This document shows, piece by piece, positions 10,219 through 10,698 of a stretch of 10,698 nucleotides of DNA. A model generated the notes under the pieces. The model ran no database searches, was not told the DNA's origin, and worked only from the letters and a program-made list of their open reading frames with translations. This DNA is from Caldilinea sp. (GTDB lineage Bacteria; Chloroflexota; Anaerolineae; Caldilineales; Caldilineaceae). The translations under genes and the position numbers were made by a program. The DNA is taken from contig JANWYX010000422.1 in NCBI GenBank assembly GCA_025055055.1, positions 1 to 10,698 of the forward strand, read 5' to 3'. Position 1 is the stretch's first letter; each line of letters starts with the position of its first letter.

Positions 10219-10698
10219 AAGGCGTTCTGCAGTCGGTTGTGTCAACGGTTCGCTTCTGTGTGCAGTCATCCATCGCTCGGTGAGCGTTCCGGCCAAGACG
10301 CCCGCCAGCGCCGCCCCCATCAGCCCCAGCCGATTGGGCAGCCCTGCCAACAACAGCGCCGTTGCGCCGGCGACCAGCGCGCTCATCGTCACCGGTCGAC
10401 TGCGCAGCCCAGGGGTGATCATGCCGATAAAGGTGACGATGAGGGCGAAGTCCAATCCCCAGCTGCTTGGATTGGGCAACGTGCGGCCGGCGAAAATGCC
10501 GATCCAGGTGCAGAGTTGCCAGTTGATGTACATAAAAAGCGCCGATCCCAGAAAGAACCAGTGCTTGTAGGGCGAGGCGTCTGGCTGACGATAGCGCTCA
10601 ATAACAACCAGAAAGCTCTCGTCGGTGAGCCAAAAGGCCAGCGGCGCCAGCCAACGCTGCGGCAGATGCTTCATGTACGGCGCCAGCGTCACGCTATA
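10207..10698 (-). CDS. azlC: AzlC family branched-chain amino acid permease, 5' end outside window
   Basis: The C-terminal portion (about 163 codons) of an AzlC-type permease is present; the frame runs in from beyond the right edge (YSVTLAPYM). The visible protein contains the family segment [14 protein letters not shown], then a long hydrophobic region with [11 protein letters not shown], then further helices around [19 protein letters not shown] and two Ala/Leu-rich segments near the C-terminus. Full AzlC proteins have about 230-245 residues, so roughly a third is missing only because of the window edge. It is the large subunit of the AzlCD exporter, with azlD directly downstream. The hydrophilic tail ([15 protein letters not shown]) ends inside a GC-rich hairpin. 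Confidence 0.88.

Overview
This window (about 10.7 kb, moderately GC-rich) looks like ordinary chromosome from a free-living bacterium. I lean to a Chloroflexota (Chloroflexi) member. The reasons are a mevalonate-type decarboxylase resembling the Roseiflexus/Chloroflexus form, a tRNA without an encoded CCA, and the general gene style. This placement rests on recalled family resemblance and not on a search.

Left part (1-2705). A D-amino-acid-oxidase-family FAD oxidoreductase (172-1521, minus) is followed by a minus-strand tRNA-Lys(CUU) gene at 1906-1978, which has its own sigma70-like promoter and intrinsic terminator. Between the tRNA and the next gene lies the decayed, internally deleted remnant of an alpha/beta hydrolase (2189-2488, minus). 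The first 171 bases hold no gene I can support.

Middle (2706-4592). A small unrecognised protein (2706-3002, plus) converges on and overlaps the end of a two-gene minus-strand operon. That operon encodes a 101-aa unknown protein and then a (di)phosphomevalonate decarboxylase for isoprenoid synthesis. Its promoter lies back to back with a plus-strand promoter.

Centre of interest (4444-7686). The plus-strand promoter leads directly into a fluoride (crcB-motif) riboswitch at 4465-4514. The 3' pseudoknot strand of the aptamer is also the 5' arm of an intrinsic terminator (4504-4557), so this is a transcriptional ON switch. It controls two overlapping, translationally coupled genes. Each encodes a MutS-family ATPase of about 520 aa that lacks an evident mismatch-recognition module and has an Asn-Glu pair in place of the usual Asp-Glu of Walker B. 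No fluoride exporter (CrcB/Fluc or EriC-F) is visible. A fluoride-sensing RNA therefore drives a paired MutS-like ATPase module of unknown job, which is the most interesting item here.

Right part (7666-10698). Four minus-strand genes read towards the MutS pair: azlC (cut by the window edge), azlD, an epoxide-hydrolase-like alpha/beta hydrolase, and a type I phosphodiesterase/alkaline-phosphatase-superfamily enzyme. The last two overlap by one base. AzlCD is a branched-chain amino acid exporter type. The phosphodiesterase gene converges on the second MutS-like gene with a 21-bp overlap.
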